From Gemmatimonadota bacterium (GTDB lineage Bacteria; Gemmatimonadota; Gemmatimonadetes; Palauibacterales; Palauibacteraceae): a stretch of DNA of 50,480 nucleotides. This document shows positions 17,288-26,085 of the stretch, one piece after another (positions within the stretch are counted from its first letter, which is position 1; each line of letters starts with the position of its first letter). The DNA is taken from the NCBI GenBank assembly GCA_029262175.1, contig JAJCZV010000048.1:1-50480 (forward strand). The letters run 5' to 3'. The translations under genes and the position numbers were made by a program. Below the pieces are notes generated by a model. The model made no database searches and was not told where the DNA came from. It saw nothing but the letters and a program-made list of their open reading frames with translations.

Positions 17288-18589
17288 ATGACTCACTTTC
17301 GCATCGAAGGCGGGGCTCAACTCGGCGGCGTGTTCACGCCGACCGGGAACAAGAACGCGGCGCTTCCCATCTTGGCCGGCGTCCTTCTTACTTCCGAAAC
17401 CGTGCGCCTGGAGAACGTCCCGCACATCCAGGATGTGGACACGTTGCTCCAGATCCTTCGCAGTCTTGGGGTCAAGGCCGATTGGATCGGATCCAACGAG
17501 CTCGAGCTCAACGCGGCGGGCGTCGATGGAGGGGCGAAGTTGGATCGGGAGCTGGCCGCCGAGATTCGCGGGTCCGTGCTGCTGGCCGGGCCGATGCTCG
17601 CGCGAACGGGCGCGTTCGAGCTTTCCGAGCCTGGCGGCGATTTCATCGGTCGCCGCCGACTCGACACCCACCTCCTGGCGCTGCGCGCGCTCGGCGCGAC
17701 GATCGACGTCGGAGACGGATATTTGTTGCGTGCTCCCACCCTCCGTGGCGCATCGATCTTCCTCGATGAGCCGTCGGTCACAGGGACCGAGAACGCGATT
17801 CTGGCCGCGGTCATGGCGGAGGGAACCACCCGCCTGCGCAATGCGGCGACCGAACCCCATGTACAGGACCTGTGTCGTTTTCTCGAGGTCCTCGGCGCCC
17901 GCATCGATGGAATCGGGACTCATTGTGTCACGATCGAAGGTGTCCAGTCGCTCGGCGGGGGCACATACCGAATCGGGCCCGATCATATCGAAATCGGCAG
18001 CATCATTGGTCTTGCCGCGGCGACCGGCTCGAACCTTCGGATCCGAGACGTGCCTCGGGAGGATTTCGACCCATTGCGCGTCGGGTTTCAGCGTCTCGGT
18101 GTCGAGTTCGAATGGCGGGAAGACGAGCTTGTCGTTCTGGCCGCCGGCGAGTTGGAAATCCAGCCGGACGCCGGAAATCAAATCCCCAAAATCGATGACG
18201 GCCCTTGGCCCGCGTTCCCCGCGGACCTCACGAGTATCGCGCTCGTCGCCGCGACTCAGTGCCGTGGCACCGTGCTGATTCACGAAAAGATGTTCGAGTC
18301 CCGCATGTTCTTTGTCGACAAAGTCGTGGCCATGGGGGCGCGGATCGTTCTCTGCGATCCGCACCGTGCGGTCGTGGTGGGCCCAGCGCGGCTTCGAGGG
18401 GCGCGGCTGGAGAGTCCCGACATCCGGGCCGGGATGGCGATGCTGATCGCGGCGATGGCTGCCGAGGGCGAGAGTCACATCCACAACATCCGGCAGATCG
18501 AACGCGGGTACGAGCGGATCCATGAGCGTCTCACCGAGTTGGGTGCGCGGATCGAACGGGTCGGAGAAGGGGAAACGGCTCCGGCTTGA
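17288..18589 (+). CDS. murA: UDP-N-acetylglucosamine 1-carboxyvinyltransferase with Asp at the catalytic Cys position
   Basis: First committed step of peptidoglycan synthesis: transfer of enolpyruvate from PEP to UDP-GlcNAc. The 433-residue protein has Lys22 in NKNAALPIL and a normal EPSP-synthase-like fold with repeats throughout. In the active-site loop the usual PGGCAIG reads PGGDFIG, so the Cys115 of E. coli is Asp118 here (codon GAT at 17639). This natural replacement occurs in Mycobacterium, Chlamydia and Borrelia enzymes, which stay active but are insensitive to fosfomycin. ATG at 17288 follows AGAGG. The stop overlaps the pgeF start (TTGA). Confidence 0.95.
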   Translation: MTHFRIEGGAQLGGVFTPTGNKNAALPILAGVLLTSETVRLENVPHIQDVDTLLQILRSLGVKADWIGSNELELNAAGVDGGAKLDRELAAEIRGSVLLAGPMLARTGAFELSEPGGDFIGRRRLDTHLLALRALGATIDVGDGYLLRAPTLRGASIFLDEPSVTGTENAILAAVMAEGTTRLRNAATEPHVQDLCRFLEVLGARIDGIGTHCVTIEGVQSLGGGTYRIGPDHIEIGSIIGLAAATGSNLRIRDVPREDFDPLRVGFQRLGVEFEWREDELVVLAAGELEIQPDAGNQIPKIDDGPWPAFPADLTSIALVAATQCRGTVLIHEKMFESRMFFVDKVVAMGARIVLCDPHRAVVVGPARLRGARLESPDIRAGMAMLIAAMAAEGESHIHNIRQIERGYERIHERLTELGARIERVGEGETAPA

Positions 18590-19374
18590 GCGACACGGAC
18601 GGCGTCCCGGCCTTGGGGGCGGAAGCGCTCCGAGGTCTCCAGGTCGGGGAGGAAAGGGACGGGCTCTCGCTGCGGCTACGATCTTGGGAGCGGCGTGATC
18701 CGAATCTCGTCTGCGGGATTACCACCGCGGAGGCCGGAGACTTCGGTGTATTCGGCGCGCCGGCGGACGACCTGTATGATTCGTTCGCCGGTTTGGCCGG
18801 AGATCTTCGATTCTCGGAAGTGTCTGTACCGCTGTTGGTTCACGGCCACGATGTCGTGGAGATTATCGCCGCCGAGCCGGACGATCGGCCGCTGTCGCTC
18901 GATCTCCGCGGACGCTTGGACGGCCAGGTGACCGGCGCGCGCGGGTGCCTGCTCGTCGCGACCGCCGCCGACTGCGTCCCCGTCTATCTTTGGCGTCCCG
19001 AAGCCGGAGCCGTCGGACTCCTGCATGCGGGCTGGCGCGGCATCGCCGCCGGCATCCTCTCGAATGGGCTGCGGAGCATGCCCGGCGCCCCGTCGGCGGC
19101 GCTTCAGCTCCACCTCGGCCCAGCCATTTGCGGCCAATGCTACGAGGTCGATGGTCCCGTGCTCGACGCGTTGGGTCTGGAGGGGGACCGGGCGCGAGTC
19201 GATCTGCGGGGCCTGCTCGTTTTACAGGCCCTGGAAGCGGGCGTTTCCCGCGAGTCGATCTCGACCTCAGCGCATTGCACCAGCTGCGGAACCGAGTCCC
19301 TCCATTCCCACCGTGGCAGCGGCGGGAGCGCCGGCCGAATGGCCGCGTTCATAGGGCTCAGACGGCCGGCATAA
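18586..19374 (+). CDS. pgeF: Peptidoglycan editing factor / purine nucleoside phosphorylase-like YfiH (PgeF)
   Basis: Member of the former multicopper laccase-like family, now known to act on nucleosides and, in E. coli, to remove wrongly built UDP-MurNAc-Ser. The 262-residue protein has metal ligands in ADCVPV (Cys130) and LHAGWRG (His147), a later [11 protein letters not shown] block and the C-terminal HSHRGSGG. It starts at TTG with a four-base overlap with murA, which fits the peptidoglycan-editing role. A terminator follows about 115 bases downstream. Confidence 0.88.
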   Translation: MSDTDGVPALGAEALRGLQVGEERDGLSLRLRSWERRDPNLVCGITTAEAGDFGVFGAPADDLYDSFAGLAGDLRFSEVSVPLLVHGHDVVEIIAAEPDDRPLSLDLRGRLDGQVTGARGCLLVATAADCVPVYLWRPEAGAVGLLHAGWRGIAAGILSNGLRSMPGAPSAALQLHLGPAICGQCYEVDGPVLDALGLEGDRARVDLRGLLVLQALEAGVSRESISTSAHCTSCGTESLHSHRGSGGSAGRMAAFIGLRRPA

Positions 19375-19488
19375 GGCCCGTGGACAGGGATGCGAAGTCA
19401 GTTGCCGCGCCCTGAAGGGGTGCGTATGTTCATCAACCGAACTCAATAGCCGCCCGGAGGAAGGTGCTCGGGGCGAATGTGTCACTTG

Positions 19489-19520
19489 AAGTGGGGAAGC
19501 AGTACCGACCCCACTTTTTT
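19489..19520 (+). terminator. Intrinsic terminator of the murA-pgeF unit
   Basis: Perfect 8-bp stem AAGTGGGG / CCCCACTT with a 12-base loop, running directly into six T residues. It separates murA-pgeF from the rimP cluster. The 114 bases between the pgeF stop and the stem hold no recognisable gene. Confidence 0.85.
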
Positions 19521-19578
19521 GTTGCGGTTAAGGTGCGCCGGAACGGAGGCGCTGTAGGGCGCCGGGGGTAGCTCGGAG

Positions 19579-20067
19579 TTGGATTCGGCGGCGATTGAAC
19601 AGGCGATCGAGGCCATGGGCTTCGAACTCGTGACCATGGATCGGGGCGGCGGGCGAAATCGGCCACTGCTCCGGCTGCGGATCGACCATGCCGGTGATGC
19701 GGCGGATCGACCTGCAGTCACGGTGGAGCATTGTGCCGCGGTGACTCGGGCGCTGCGGGAGTTGTTGGAGGAAGACGGCACGGACGCTTCGGAGTGGGTC
19801 CTTGAAGTCTCTTCGCCCGGGGTGGAGCGACCGCTCGTGAAGGCGCGTGACTACGCGCGTTTTGCGGGCGAGAAGGTCCGGGTGAGGGGGTATCGAGCCC
19901 TGGCCGGTCGCGCCAAGCAGTTGGATGGAACGTTGCTCGGTTTGGTGGGCGACGGACAAGACGCGTTTGCATTGGAGATAGACGGAGATCGAATCGAGAT
20001 CCCGCTGGATGCGGTGGCCACGGCACGCCTGGTCTACGAGTGGGGCCAGGCGCGACATGGCGCCTAA
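19579..20067 (+). CDS. rimP: Ribosome maturation factor RimP
   Basis: Binds the 30S subunit and assists its maturation. The 162-residue protein has the N-terminal alpha/beta domain (ending with VLEVSSPGVERPL, the family hallmark, near residue 75-87) and the C-terminal SH3-like domain. TTG at 19579 is the only start placing the protein at normal length; GGAG lies directly against it and GGGGGTA is a little further up. It opens the rimP-nusA-ylxQ-infB cluster, the standard order in bacteria. Confidence 0.92.
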   Translation: MDSAAIEQAIEAMGFELVTMDRGGGRNRPLLRLRIDHAGDAADRPAVTVEHCAAVTRALRELLEEDGTDASEWVLEVSSPGVERPLVKARDYARFAGEKVRVRGYRALAGRAKQLDGTLLGLVGDGQDAFALEIDGDRIEIPLDAVATARLVYEWGQARHGA

Positions 20068-20082
20068 TATAGAGTGTGTGCG

Positions 20083-21507
20083 ATGAGCGGTCAGATTCCG
20101 GTCGTTGAAGCGTTTCGTATGATGGCGGCTAATAAGTCGTTAACGGAGAGCGAGTTACACGAGCTCATCCGTGAAGGCATCCATGCAGCCTTGGCCCGCC
20201 GTTTTGGCGGTCCCGTTGAGGCCGAGATCGAGGTCCACGACACGGGCGATATCTCGATCATGGTGCTCAAGGAGGTCGTGGAGACCGTCGAGGACTCCGC
20301 CCGAGAGGTGACGCTCGAGCAGGCCCGATGGGACGACGAAGACTTCCAGCTCGGCGATCTCATGGAGATCCCCGTCTCGTTCAAGGACTTTGGGCGCAGC
20401 GCGGTCATGGCCGCCAAGCAACGGATCATCCAGCGCGTCCGAGAAGGCGAGCGGGACCGGATCCGGGAAGAGTTCAACGATCGCGTCGGCGATCTCGTTT
20501 CAGGAGAAGTGCAGGCCAGCGAGCGTGGAAAGCTCGTGGTCATGCTCAATCGCTCTCGGGAAGCCGAGGCGATCGTCCCCTGGCGCGAACAGAATCCTCG
20601 CGAGCGATTTCGTCAGGGCGAACCGATTCGGGCCGTCCTCAAAATGCTCGAAGAGACTCCGCGCGGTCCCAGGCTGATCCTGTCCCGCGCAGACCCTCAG
20701 TTCGTCGCGTCTCTCTTCAGCATCGAGGTGCCCGAGATCTACCAGGGGATCGTCGAGATCAAAGAGATCGTGCGGGAAGCCGGCGGCAGGACAAAAGTCG
20801 CCGTCTCCTCCCGCGATGAGTCGGTGGATCCCGTGGGGGCCTGCGTCGGCCTCAAGGGATCGCGCGTCCAGGCCGTGGTATCGGAGTTGAGTGGCGAGCG
20901 TATCGACATCGTGCCGTGGCACCCGGATCCCGAAGTGTTCGCGCGGCGGGCGCTGGCGCCTGCTCGCGTGACGAAGGTGCTGTCGGACCAGGCGAATCAC
21001 GTCATCACGGCCATCGTCGACGACGACCAGTTGTCGCTTGCGATCGGGCGCAATGGACAAAACGTGCGGCTCGCTTCACAGCTGATCGGGTGGCAGATCG
21101 ATCTGTACTCGAGTCGGGATTGGATGGATCAGGGCGGTCAATCTGGTCTGTTTGCTCCAGGCGACGAATATGAGATGTCGGATTTCCCGCTCTCTGAACT
21201 CGAAGGCATTGCTCCGACGACCCTCGCCGCGCTAGAGGCGGCCAGCATCAGCACGTTTTACGGTGTGCTGGACATGGACCGAAACGACTTTCTTCAAGTC
21301 CCGGGGATCGAGGAAGCCGATGCCGACGCGCTCGAGGCTTTGATCGACGAGTTGACCGTGGTCGATGAGCCCGCGGGCGAGGAAGCAGTGGCAGAGGAAG
21401 CAGTGGTAGACGAAGCAGTGACAGAGGAAATCGCGGTTGAGGACCCGACCGCCGAAATGGAAGTGGCTACGGAAACCGAGGCAGCCTCGGAAACGGAGCC
21501 AGCGTAG
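20083..21507 (+). CDS. nusA: Transcription termination/antitermination factor NusA
   Basis: Binds RNA polymerase and nascent RNA, modulating pausing, termination and rRNA antitermination. The 474-residue protein has an N-terminal polymerase-binding domain (about 1-125), an S1 domain (about 132-198), two KH domains (about 225-345, with VGACVGLKGSRVQAV and SLAIGRNGQNVRLA) and a helix-hairpin-helix-like segment. The tail (about 425-474) is acidic and repetitive. A GTG at 20074 in frame is an alternative start, but the ATG at 20083 fits the family better. Confidence 0.94.
   Translation: MSGQIPVVEAFRMMAANKSLTESELHELIREGIHAALARRFGGPVEAEIEVHDTGDISIMVLKEVVETVEDSAREVTLEQARWDDEDFQLGDLMEIPVSFKDFGRSAVMAAKQRIIQRVREGERDRIREEFNDRVGDLVSGEVQASERGKLVVMLNRSREAEAIVPWREQNPRERFRQGEPIRAVLKMLEETPRGPRLILSRADPQFVASLFSIEVPEIYQGIVEIKEIVREAGGRTKVAVSSRDESVDPVGACVGLKGSRVQAVVSELSGERIDIVPWHPDPEVFARRALAPARVTKVLSDQANHVITAIVDDDQLSLAIGRNGQNVRLASQLIGWQIDLYSSRDWMDQGGQSGLFAPGDEYEMSDFPLSELEGIAPTTLAALEAASISTFYGVLDMDRNDFLQVPGIEEADADALEALIDELTVVDEPAGEEAVAEEAVVDEAVTEEIAVEDPTAEMEVATETEAASETEPA
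21379..21423 (+). repeat. Three 15-base tandem repeats in the nusA tail
   Basis: Units GAGGAAGCAGTGGCA, GAGGAAGCAGTGGTA and GACGAAGCAGTGACA encode EEAVA, EEAVV and DEAVT. They form an acidic low-complexity tail and are a possible site of repeat-number change. Confidence 0.8.
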
Positions 21508-21520
21508 ACGATGCGCGTCG

Positions 21521-21537
21521 GCGCCGAGAATCGGCGC
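21521..21537 (+). promoter_or_regulatory. Perfect hairpin followed by a short T-tract between nusA and ylxQ
   Basis: GCGCCGA, loop GAA, TCGGCGC: seven perfect base pairs plus a possible G-U pair. It begins 14 bases after the nusA stop and is followed by TCGGTATTTT, whose last bases form the presumed TTG start of ylxQ. It could act as an attenuator or weak terminator, or hide the ylxQ start. Confidence 0.5.
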
Positions 21538-21545
21538 TCGGTATT

Positions 21546-21818
21546 TTGGGCCTGGCTCGTCGGGCAGGTCGAGTGGTGATCGGAGTGGATGCCTTGAAGG
21601 CGGCGGCTCGGAAGGGTCAGCTTGCTGTGGTGGTGGTCGCCGAAGACGCCTCCGACAATGCGTTGGCCCGAGTCGGTTCAGAAGTTAGGGCAGTAGAACA
21701 GGCCCGTTTCGGCACGCGGGCGACCATTGGACAAGCGCTGGGGCGCGGAGCTGTACCGGTTGCAGGCGTGACAGACCGATCTCTCGCATCCCGGCTCCTG
21801 AAAGAGACACAAAGGTAG
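21546..21818 (+). CDS. L7Ae/L30e/S12e-type RNA-binding protein (YlxQ-like)
   Basis: Small protein of the L7Ae fold, a regular member between nusA and infB. From TTG at 21546 it has 90 residues, starting MGLARRAGRVVIG and ending at TDRSLASRLLKE. The family motif (ILGLARRAG) begins two or more codons before this TTG, in the same frame: the upstream codons read ESALGI but no ATG, GTG or TTG lies between them and the in-frame stop at 21438. So the protein either starts at TTG and is short, uses an unusual codon such as ATT at 21543, or the sequence has an indel. It likely binds kink-turn RNA. Confidence 0.72.
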   Translation: MGLARRAGRVVIGVDALKAAARKGQLAVVVVAEDASDNALARVGSEVRAVEQARFGTRATIGQALGRGAVPVAGVTDRSLASRLLKETQR

Positions 21819-21823
21819 GTTCC

Positions 21824-24511
21824 TTGACGACGTTGCGGGTCTATGAAGTAGCGGAAGAGTTCGGTCTCGAGACGAGCCAACTCATCCAGATGCTGCGGGA
21901 GATGGACATCCTCGTGCGCAGCCACATGTCGACGGTCGAGCCGTCCCATGTCGCACGCCTTCATGCCCGCCTCGAGCGGGAACGACGCGGTGAACCGGCC
22001 GCAGCGGCGAAGGGCCCGTCGCGTCGTCGTCGGCGACGCAAGGTCGAGCCGGCCGAAATCGAGGCCGTCGTAGACGAGACGGTCGAGGTCGAGGCGGACG
22101 TCGATGAGGCGGTTGTCGAAGCCGAGGTCGAGGAGGCCGCGCCAGCGCCGGCCGAGCAGGTTGAGCCGGTGGAGGTCGCGGCGGCTGAGCCGGCGAAGCC
22201 GTCCGAGCCGGCGAAGCCGTCCGAGCCGGCCGAGCCCGTCGAGGAAACCGCGGTCGAGATCGAGCCGCCGGCCGACGCCGAGCTGGAGGCCGTTGAAGCC
22301 GAGGCTCTGGAGCCCGCGGTCGAGGCACCGCCCGTGGAGCAGGCCGCGACGCCCCCACCAGCCGAGGCCCCCGTGACTGCAGAAGTCGCGGCGACCCCGC
22401 CACCCGCTCCCAAGCGACGTCCCAAGCCGGTCCGACGCGACATGCCGGCGGGTGCGCCACCACCGCCCCCGCCCGCCGCGCCCACGGCGTCCGCCGCACC
22501 TGGCGGAACCGTGCGCATCAGCGCCGAGGGCTACACCGTCGACGGTCGGAAGAAGCAGCGCGGCGGCGACAAGAAAAAGCGTCGTCGGGTCGACCGCGAT
22601 GCGGTGCAGGAGAACGTCAAGAAGACGCTTGCAGCGATGGGCAGTGGCTCGCCGCGCAAGCGTCGCCGCGACGCGCAGGTTCAGCAACGTGAGACCGAAC
22701 GCGAACAGCGCGAGATCGAAGAAGAGGTCGAGAAGACCACGGTGCGCGTAAACGAGTTCCTCACGGTTTCGGAGCTCGGCGATCTGATTGGGGAGCCGGC
22801 CCAGGTGATCATCACGTCGGCGTTCAAGAACCTCGGTTTGATGGTCACCATCAATCAGCGTCTCGACTTTGACCAAATCGAGCTGATTTGCGAAGAGGCC
22901 GGCTATCAAGCGGTACGCGAAGAAGCCTTCGAGGCCGATATCGCCGATGAGCAGGAAGAGACGGACGACGAAGGAAACTTGGTGAGCCGTCCCCCGATCG
23001 TGACGGTCATGGGACACGTCGACCACGGGAAGACCTCGCTCCTCGACAAGATCCGCAGCGCCAACGTCATCGCCGGCGAAGCCGGGGGCATCACGCAGCA
23101 CATCGGCGCCTATCACGTCGACTTGGCCGACGGCCGGATGATCACGTTCCTCGATACGCCAGGGCATGAAGCGTTTACCGCTATGCGTGCGCGAGGAGCC
23201 GATCTCACCGACCTCGTGATCCTGGTCGTCGCTGCCGACGACTCGGTGATGCCGCAGACGATCGAAGCCATCAGCCACGCCAAGAACGCGTCGGTTCCGC
23301 TCGTCGTCGCGATCAACAAGACCGATCTACCGTCAGCGAACGTTCTCAAGGTCAAGCAAGAACTCCTCAGCCACGAAGTCGTCTTGGAGGAGTTCGGTGG
23401 CGAGGTTCTGGCCACGGAAGTCTCGGCAAAGACCGGCGACGGCATCGATGATCTGCTCGACAAAGTGCTTCTGCAGGCCGAGCTGCTCGAGCTGAAAGCC
23501 AACCCCGAAAGGGATGCCCGCGGCACCGTAGTCGAGGCTCAGCTGGACAAAGGCATGGGGCCCGTCGCGACCGTACTGATCGAGTCCGGCACGCTCCGCG
23601 TGGGCGTCGACTTTGTCTGCGGTATGTACGGAGGGCGCGTGAGAGCCCTGCTCGACGAGCGGAGCCGCAACGTAGAGGAAGCGGGTCCGGGGATTCCTGT
23701 GCGCGTGCTCGGCCTCGAGGGTGTCCCGCAAGCGGGAGACTCGCTTGTCGTGCTTCCGGCCGACCGGGTGCGCGAGATCGTTTCGCGACGGCAGCAGCTC
23801 GAACGGGCAAAGGACATTCGGCGACGCGCGACCGGCACGCGCCTCGAGGACGTGTTCGAGGCGGTGCAGGCCGGGGAGCGAGCCCGTCTCAACGTGGTGC
23901 TCAAGGGCGACACGGACGGTTCGGTCCAGGCCCTGTCCGACAGTCTGGAACGGCTGTCCACGAGCGAGGTCGCGGTGGAAGTGATTCACCGTGCGGTGGG
24001 CGGAATCAACGAGTCCGACGTGCTCCTCGCCTCGACCTCTCAGGCCGTCATCGTCGGTTTCCATGTTCGTCCGGATCTCGGCGCCGCGCAGACGGCAGAG
24101 CGCGAGTCGATTCAGATCCGGATCTACAACGTGATCTACGAGGCTGTCGAAGAGATTCGACTCGCGCTCGAGGGACTCTTGGCGCCGGAAGAACGCGAGA
24201 TCACCGTTGGTACGGCTGAAATCCGGGAGCTGTTCCGGGTTCCGAAAGCCGGCACCATCGGCGGGTGTTTCGTGCAGTCCGGAACGATGCGCCGCAACCT
24301 CGCCGTGCGACTGCTTCGCGATCAAGTTCAGATCTACGAAGGTCGAATGGACAGTCTACGTCGCTTCAAGGAAGACGTACGCGAGGTCAAGGACGGGTAT
24401 GAGTGCGGGATCTCGATCGAGAACTACAACGACGTAAAGGTTGGCGATCTGATCGAGTGCTTTGAAGTCATCGAAGTCGCCCGGACCCTCTCGGGGGAGC
24501 CGGCTGGCTAA
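21824..24511 (+). CDS. infB: Translation initiation factor IF-2
   Basis: GTPase that places initiator tRNA on the 30S subunit. The 895-residue protein starts at TTG with MTTLRVYEVAEEFG, the IF2 N-terminal domain, followed by a long alanine-, proline- and glutamate-rich linker (about 60-230) and a basic segment (KKKRRRVDRDAVQENV). The G domain starts around residue 390 with GHVDHGKTS, then DTPGHEAF and NKTDLP. Domains II to IV follow and end in GYECGISIENYNDVKVGD. The linker is low-complexity and long but typical for high-GC lineages. An AGGTAGG-like site precedes the start. Confidence 0.95.
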   Translation: MTTLRVYEVAEEFGLETSQLIQMLREMDILVRSHMSTVEPSHVARLHARLERERRGEPAAAAKGPSRRRRRRKVEPAEIEAVVDETVEVEADVDEAVVEAEVEEAAPAPAEQVEPVEVAAAEPAKPSEPAKPSEPAEPVEETAVEIEPPADAELEAVEAEALEPAVEAPPVEQAATPPPAEAPVTAEVAATPPPAPKRRPKPVRRDMPAGAPPPPPPAAPTASAAPGGTVRISAEGYTVDGRKKQRGGDKKKRRRVDRDAVQENVKKTLAAMGSGSPRKRRRDAQVQQRETEREQREIEEEVEKTTVRVNEFLTVSELGDLIGEPAQVIITSAFKNLGLMVTINQRLDFDQIELICEEAGYQAVREEAFEADIADEQEETDDEGNLVSRPPIVTVMGHVDHGKTSLLDKIRSANVIAGEAGGITQHIGAYHVDLADGRMITFLDTPGHEAFTAMRARGADLTDLVILVVAADDSVMPQTIEAISHAKNASVPLVVAINKTDLPSANVLKVKQELLSHEVVLEEFGGEVLATEVSAKTGDGIDDLLDKVLLQAELLELKANPERDARGTVVEAQLDKGMGPVATVLIESGTLRVGVDFVCGMYGGRVRALLDERSRNVEEAGPGIPVRVLGLEGVPQAGDSLVVLPADRVREIVSRRQQLERAKDIRRRATGTRLEDVFEAVQAGERARLNVVLKGDTDGSVQALSDSLERLSTSEVAVEVIHRAVGGINESDVLLASTSQAVIVGFHVRPDLGAAQTAERESIQIRIYNVIYEAVEEIRLALEGLLAPEEREITVGTAEIRELFRVPKAGTIGGCFVQSGTMRRNLAVRLLRDQVQIYEGRMDSLRRFKEDVREVKDGYECGISIENYNDVKVGDLIECFEVIEVARTLSGEPAG
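22187..22231 (+). repeat. Tandem 18-base repeat in the infB linker
   Basis: Two exact copies of GAGCCGGCGAAGCCGTCC plus half of a third, encoding EPAKPS repeats within the disordered linker of IF-2. Probably evolves by slippage and has no catalytic role. Confidence 0.85.
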
Positions 24512-24526
24512 GGCACGTCTCGAGCG

Positions 24527-24811
24527 ATGGCCGTCGTGGGGATCTCACGTTGGGTACTGCACCTTCCGGGTTGTCGTTCGCTCAAGATGAAGCGTTCCGT
24601 GGTCCGGGGTCTTCGGGACCGAATGATCGCTAAATTCCACGTCTCTGCGGCGGAGACCGATCTCCAGGATCGAGCCTCGACGGCCGAGCTTTCAGCGTGT
24701 GTCATATCGGGCGATCTGCGCCACGCGCAATCCGTCATGACCAGCGTCGATTCCTTCGTTCGTTCGGATCCACGCGCCCAGGTCGTGGAAGCCGAGGTCG
24801 AGTTTCTATGA
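24527..24811 (+). CDS. DUF503 protein (YlxP-like)
   Basis: A 94-residue small protein with the DUF503 pattern: VVGISRWVLHLPGCRSLKMKR at the start (split here as LHLPGCRSLKMKRSVV) and a ferredoxin-like alternating strand/helix layout. Its place between infB and rbfA is constant in many bacteria; the function is not established, but the context points to ribosome maturation or translation. The start ATG at 24527 has only a weak ribosome site. Confidence 0.85.
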   Translation: MAVVGISRWVLHLPGCRSLKMKRSVVRGLRDRMIAKFHVSAAETDLQDRASTAELSACVISGDLRHAQSVMTSVDSFVRSDPRAQVVEAEVEFL

Positions 24812-24818
24812 ATGCGAA

Positions 24819-25181
24819 ATGTGGGCCGGCGTGAGGCACCGCCAGAAGCGACTCAATGAACTGTTCCGTCGAGAACTCACGGGGCTCATACTCGGCGGGC
24901 TCAAGGATCCACGTCTGAACGGCGTGACCATTTCCGAGGTGCGCGCGGCCAAAGACCTTTCCTTTGCCACGGTATACATCCGCGCCGAGTCCGGAGTCGA
25001 AGAGGCGATCGAGGGCCTCGACCATGCGGCGGGATTCATCCGTCGTCACCTCGGACAAACGCTCAGTCTCCGGCGGATCCCGGAGTTCCGGTTCGTGGCG
25101 GACGACACGTTCGAACACGCATCACGAATCGAAGAGCTCCTCCGACAAGCGAAAGAGAACGAAGTCGGCCGTGACGACTGA
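24819..25181 (+). CDS. rbfA: Ribosome-binding factor A
   Basis: KH-type protein that binds the 30S subunit late in maturation and helps 16S 5'-end processing. The 120-residue product contains the family core RRELTGLIL, DPRLNGVTISEV, AKDLSFATVYI and RRIPEFRFVADDT. ATG at 24819 or GTG at 24831 could be the start; both are compatible. The 3' end overlaps truB by eleven bases. Confidence 0.92.
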   Translation: MWAGVRHRQKRLNELFRRELTGLILGGLKDPRLNGVTISEVRAAKDLSFATVYIRAESGVEEAIEGLDHAAGFIRRHLGQTLSLRRIPEFRFVADDTFEHASRIEELLRQAKENEVGRDD

Positions 25182-26085
25182 AGGTGGATTGCTCCTCGTC
25201 GACAAAACGTCTGAGAGTAGCTCCCACGATGTCGTTCTCGCGGCTCGGCGTGGCCTGGGTGTGAAGCGGATCGGTCACACCGGAACGCTCGATCCGTTCG
25301 CCACGGGGTTGCTGCTTCTACTGGTCGGTTCTTTGACACGGTGCGCCGAATTATTCCACGCGCTCCCGAAGACGTACGTCGCAACCATGCGGTTGGGTCG
25401 CGAGACGGATACCGACGACCTCACCGGGGAGACCATACGGGAAAGCGACCAATGGAAAACTCTCGACGCCGATGGAATCGCCTCCGCACTCTCCGCGCGC
25501 ATTGGTTCGAGCCTTCAAGTTCCGTCCACCTTCTCCGCAAAGCGAATCCGCGGTCAGCGCGCCTATCGCTTGGCTAGGGACGGAGAATCGGTAGACCTCC
25601 CGGCCAACCCGGTCGTGATTCATGATCTTCGACTCGACCGTGTGGAGGCCGACGAAGTCCGCTTTCACACGCGCGTATCAACGGGTACCTACATCCGGGC
25701 GTTGGCTCGCGATCTTGGCCGCGACCTGGGGTGCGGTGCACATCTCGTCGGGCTTCGTCGCACCGAGGTCGGGCCCTTTACGGTGAGCGATGCCATCGCT
25801 TCCGACAAGATTTCGCACGAGGTGCGGGGGTTTGAAACCGCGTTCCGCCAGGGCGCGGCGGTCGTGCCCTGGCTTCCCCGTCGTCGCCTGGACCCCGAGG
25901 AGCGAGCGGCCGTACTCCAAGGCCGAGTCATCGCGTCCGCCGAACTCTCTGAAGCCGAATGGTCCGATTGGGGGACCGATGGTCCCGAGAAGGATCTGGT
26001 GGCCCTCACGGATGAAACGACGCTCGTTGCGATCGCGGAGCGCGACGGCGAGCGATTGCATCCCCGCAAGGTTTTTGTCGCGTGA
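25171..26085 (+). CDS. truB: tRNA pseudouridine(55) synthase
   Basis: Makes pseudouridine 55 in the T loop of tRNAs. The 304-residue protein has the catalytic Asp41 in GHTGTLDPFATGLL, the YVATMRLG and STGTYIRALARDLG motifs, and a C-terminal PUA-like segment. The GTG at 25171 gives MTTEGGLLLVDK, the expected N-terminus, and overlaps the rbfA end by eleven bases. The stop overlaps the ribF GTG start by four bases. Confidence 0.94.
   Translation: MTTEGGLLLVDKTSESSSHDVVLAARRGLGVKRIGHTGTLDPFATGLLLLLVGSLTRCAELFHALPKTYVATMRLGRETDTDDLTGETIRESDQWKTLDADGIASALSARIGSSLQVPSTFSAKRIRGQRAYRLARDGESVDLPANPVVIHDLRLDRVEADEVRFHTRVSTGTYIRALARDLGRDLGCGAHLVGLRRTEVGPFTVSDAIASDKISHEVRGFETAFRQGAAVVPWLPRRRLDPEERAAVLQGRVIASAELSEAEWSDWGTDGPEKDLVALTDETTLVAIAERDGERLHPRKVFVA

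Noticed and set aside
19420..19450. Seven-codon leader peptide MFINRTQ ahead of the murA-pgeF terminator
   Set aside because: No run of regulatory codons and the following stem belongs to a plain terminator of the upstream unit.
21617..23278. 553-codon minus-strand open frame with Gly/Arg-rich sequence
   Set aside because: Antisense to ylxQ and infB; the composition mirrors the IF-2 linker and no domain is visible.
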